NCBI GenBank assembly: GCA_938036915.1
Contig: CALHVV010000049.1
Span: forward strand, 1 to 22,608
Direction: 5' to 3'
DNA length: 22,608 nt
DNA from: an uncultured Candidatus Saccharibacteria bacterium
Lineage (GTDB): Bacteria > Patescibacteriota > Saccharimonadia > Saccharimonadales > Saccharimonadaceae
This document shows, one piece after another, positions 21,150 to 22,608 of the stretch. Positions within the stretch are counted from its first letter, which is position 1. The number at the start of each line of letters is the position of its first letter. Made by a program: the position numbers and the translations under genes. Under the pieces are notes generated by a model. It saw nothing but the letters and a program-made list of their open reading frames with translations, searched no databases and was not told the DNA's origin.

Positions 21150-22160
21150 ATGAGTCAGTCGTCATCTCCCCAGGTTTTGAGCCCATCGGCGCTTGCGATG
21201 GTAGCGCAGCGATGTAAGGTGGCGCGCGATCAGGTGCGGGTGGTGCCGATTGAGGGCGCGTCAACCGGGTGTCGACGAGCTGTTGCATTGGCCGGAGCGC
21301 AGCGGGTGTTTGTCAAAGAGGCCGATCCAGAAGCTTCGAACCACGCTGCATTGGCAGCGGCTCTGAGCAAAGATGATGCGGTGATCCGGGCGTTGCAGCA
21401 GGCCGGTTCGCCTCTGGTGACGGAGTTTGTCCAGTATGATGATGAGCGGGTGATCATGCTTAGCCAGGCGTATATTGCTAAGGATGGCTGGCAGTGGCAG
21501 CCGCCTGATGTAGCGGATACGCCGGCGAGCCAGCGGTATATAGCGGCGGTGCTGCGGGCTATTGCTCAGCTTGAGCAGACGCAGCTGCCCAAGGCGGCGG
21601 CTGAGACGCTTGGGCTGCATGCTACGGCTTTTGACCGAGTGGTGCAATGCCAGGGGCTTCGGTTACTTTGCGATGATGCGACGCGGCGTGAGGAGCTCCA
21701 GCAGACGTACCGCTCCTGGGCCGAGCAAGCCAGTAAGCCAGTGATTCGCCGGCGCTACGAGCAGTTTTGCGCCGTGCTTGATAATACCGAGCGCTTAGCT
21801 GATCTCGCGACATTGGCTCAGCAGGTAGCCGACCAGCCGTGTGATCGCTTGAGCCACGGTGATGTGCGGAGCGAGACGATTGCCTACTATGCCGCCCAGG
21901 ATATGGTGAAGCTGATTGATTGGCAGTGGGCGGCTTATGTACCAAAGCGGTGGAGTGCAACCGAGTTCTTGCTCGATATGGCGCGCCGCGGCTACGATGT
22001 GCAGGCCTGGCAGGCTGAGCTGAACCGGCCGCTGCTTGCTGGCCTAGTAGGGTATTATGCCGTGTGTAGCGCTCAGCCCGCTCCTGAGGCGGCTCAAGCA
22101 GTGCGGCGGCTCCAGGCGTATATGGCGGCCACGGCGTATGATATGCTTACGCAAGCATAG
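21150..22160 (+). CDS. Aminoglycoside-phosphotransferase-fold protein with atypical catalytic loop
   Basis: A 336-residue protein with the layout of the APH/choline-kinase fold. A small N-lobe has the nucleotide-binding lysine in VFVKEAD (K56). A helical C-lobe has the Brenner-type loop LSHGDVRSET (235-243) with H236 and D238, and IDWQWA (256-261) as the metal-binding DFD equivalent. The Asn expected seven residues after the His (HGDxxxxN) is Thr243, which may impair metal binding, so kinase activity is uncertain. Family members phosphorylate aminoglycosides, choline, homoserine and other small molecules; the substrate cannot be inferred. The start was set at 21150, not the earlier ATG at 21021, because the latter lies before the upstream operon's terminator and the -10 box directly precedes 21150. 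Confidence 0.75.
   Translation: MSQSSSPQVLSPSALAMVAQRCKVARDQVRVVPIEGASTGCRRAVALAGAQRVFVKEADPEASNHAALAAALSKDDAVIRALQQAGSPLVTEFVQYDDERVIMLSQAYIAKDGWQWQPPDVADTPASQRYIAAVLRAIAQLEQTQLPKAAAETLGLHATAFDRVVQCQGLRLLCDDATRREELQQTYRSWAEQASKPVIRRRYEQFCAVLDNTERLADLATLAQQVADQPCDRLSHGDVRSETIAYYAAQDMVKLIDWQWAAYVPKRWSATEFLLDMARRGYDVQAWQAELNRPLLAGLVGYYAVCSAQPAPEAAQAVRRLQAYMAATAYDMLTQA
22142..22159 (+). other. Hairpin at the 3' end of the APH-fold gene
   Basis: TATGCTT and AAGCATA form a perfect 7-bp stem around ACGC, ending at the stop codon. No U-tract follows, so termination is doubtful. Confidence 0.3.
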
Positions 22161-22178
22161 CCGCTGCATGTGTAATAG

Positions 22179-22277
22179 GTGGCATCTGTGGAAGACAGTT
22201 CTCGTGCACTATCTATTGTGGCAAAAATGTCCGCAGTGCTGGGTGGTGGTGTTGCTGTAGCACGGTTGGCAAATTAG
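22179..22277 (+). CDS. Possible 32-residue peptide
   Basis: GTG 22179 opens a frame for 32 residues, ending RALSIVAKMSAVLGGGVAVA RLAN before TAG 22275-22277. It is amphipathic to hydrophobic with small residues. There is no clear ribosome site, and the TGTAAT upstream is too close to act as a -10 box. No family is recognised, and chance is likely. Confidence 0.15.
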   Translation: MASVEDSSRALSIVAKMSAVLGGGVAVARLAN

Positions 22278-22319
22278 AGAACCTTCCCAAGGAACAAAGT
22301 AAATATACTCATATGAATA

Positions 22320-22348
22320 TTGCATAGATTGGTTGACTATTTTATAAT
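22320..22348 (+). promoter_or_regulatory. Promoter of the last gene
   Basis: TTGCAT (22320-22325), exactly 17 bp, then TATAAT (22343-22348). The predicted start near 22355 leaves about 4 nt before ATG 22359: another nearly leaderless transcript. Confidence 0.65.
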
Positions 22349-22358
22349 AGTAACCATT

Positions 22359-22608
22359 ATGAGCGAAAGACCACAATTCACAAATGAACCGCAATCCCCT
22401 GATGTGTCGGGGAAAAATAATGAGCCTTCAGCTCCAAAACATGAACGTGTAAATCTATTCAAAGGGCCGATAGAAATGTTGAAGAAACTGGGTAATGCAG
22501 CACTCGGGAGTGGCGTTAATTCGAAAAAAGGCAAGTACAGCCATCTGCGGGCTCGCATTATCATCAAACCTATGTCCACTACCCCAGACTCAATTACTGA
22601 ACTGAAAG
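22359..22608 (+). CDS. Unrecognised protein, 3' partial
   Basis: The frame opens at ATG 22359, just after a near-consensus promoter, and runs without a stop to the window edge (83 codons visible). It begins MSERPQFTNEPQSPDVSGKN and is polar and low in complexity for about 35 residues. It becomes more ordered from about residue 60 (SHLRARIIIKPM). No signal peptide or membrane helix is seen in this part. The disordered charged start suggests a cytosolic or membrane-associated protein whose domain lies beyond the window. I recognise no family. Confidence 0.6.
   Translation, partial: MSERPQFTNEPQSPDVSGKNNEPSAPKHERVNLFKGPIEMLKKLGNAALGSGVNSKKGKYSHLRARIIIKPMSTTPDSITELK

Noticed and set aside
1..22608. 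tRNA genes, CRISPR arrays, complete insertion sequences
   Set aside because: I looked for cloverleaf-type GTTCGA contexts, regularly spaced direct repeats and transposase frames with terminal repeats, and found none I could support.

Overview
Organism. The window is bacterial, gene-dense and mostly GC-rich. It most likely comes from a host-associated member of Candidatus Saccharibacteria (TM7) or a related Patescibacterium. The grounds are a full arginine deiminase operon (known from mammal-associated Saccharibacteria), small single-copy genes, a mix of Shine-Dalgarno starts inside operons with apparently leaderless starts at promoters, and a LAXTG-type anchored surface protein. No rRNA or ribosomal marker is present, so this is an inference. 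TGA acts as a stop codon throughout.

Layout. 1-320: 3' end of a surface protein with a LAATG sorting signal. 355-4609: a MarR regulator and a heterodimeric ABC exporter, joined by ATGA overlaps and driven by a promoter overlapped by a perfect 14-bp inverted repeat. 4643-7349: a beta-lactamase-fold serine hydrolase, a PEBP/YbhB-like protein (minus strand) and a TylF-like methyltransferase. 7454-7834 (minus): an orphan CdiA-CT-like nuclease. 7990-13509: arcA, arcB, arcD, a DDAH-like gene and arcC, ending in a clear terminator. Together these would turn arginine, and possibly host methylarginines, into citrulline, ornithine, ammonia, CO2 and ATP.

13591-16815 is an accessory region. It holds a RhuM gene relic, then an AT-rich Firmicutes-like segment (DUF1413-like gene, ORF6N gene, a TnpW-like fragment and an inverted, decayed second ORF6N fragment). 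After these come two diverged copies, exactly 400 bp apart, of a promoter-hairpin-terminator unit that looks like a small structured RNA. Between them lies a hairpin whose 16-nt apex (ACCGTGGTTCTGCGGA) recurs, on the other strand and with different stem sequences, behind the CdiA-CT-like gene at 7391-7439. These two RNA-level repeats are the most novel-looking signals in the window.

16816-21006: a small two-helix membrane protein (minus strand), then a MacB-type permease, its ATPase, a PadR regulator and a PspC-domain membrane protein, read as one operon and closed by a terminator. 21150-22160: an APH-fold protein whose HGD motif lacks the usual Asn. 22359-22608: the start of an unrecognised protein that runs off the window.
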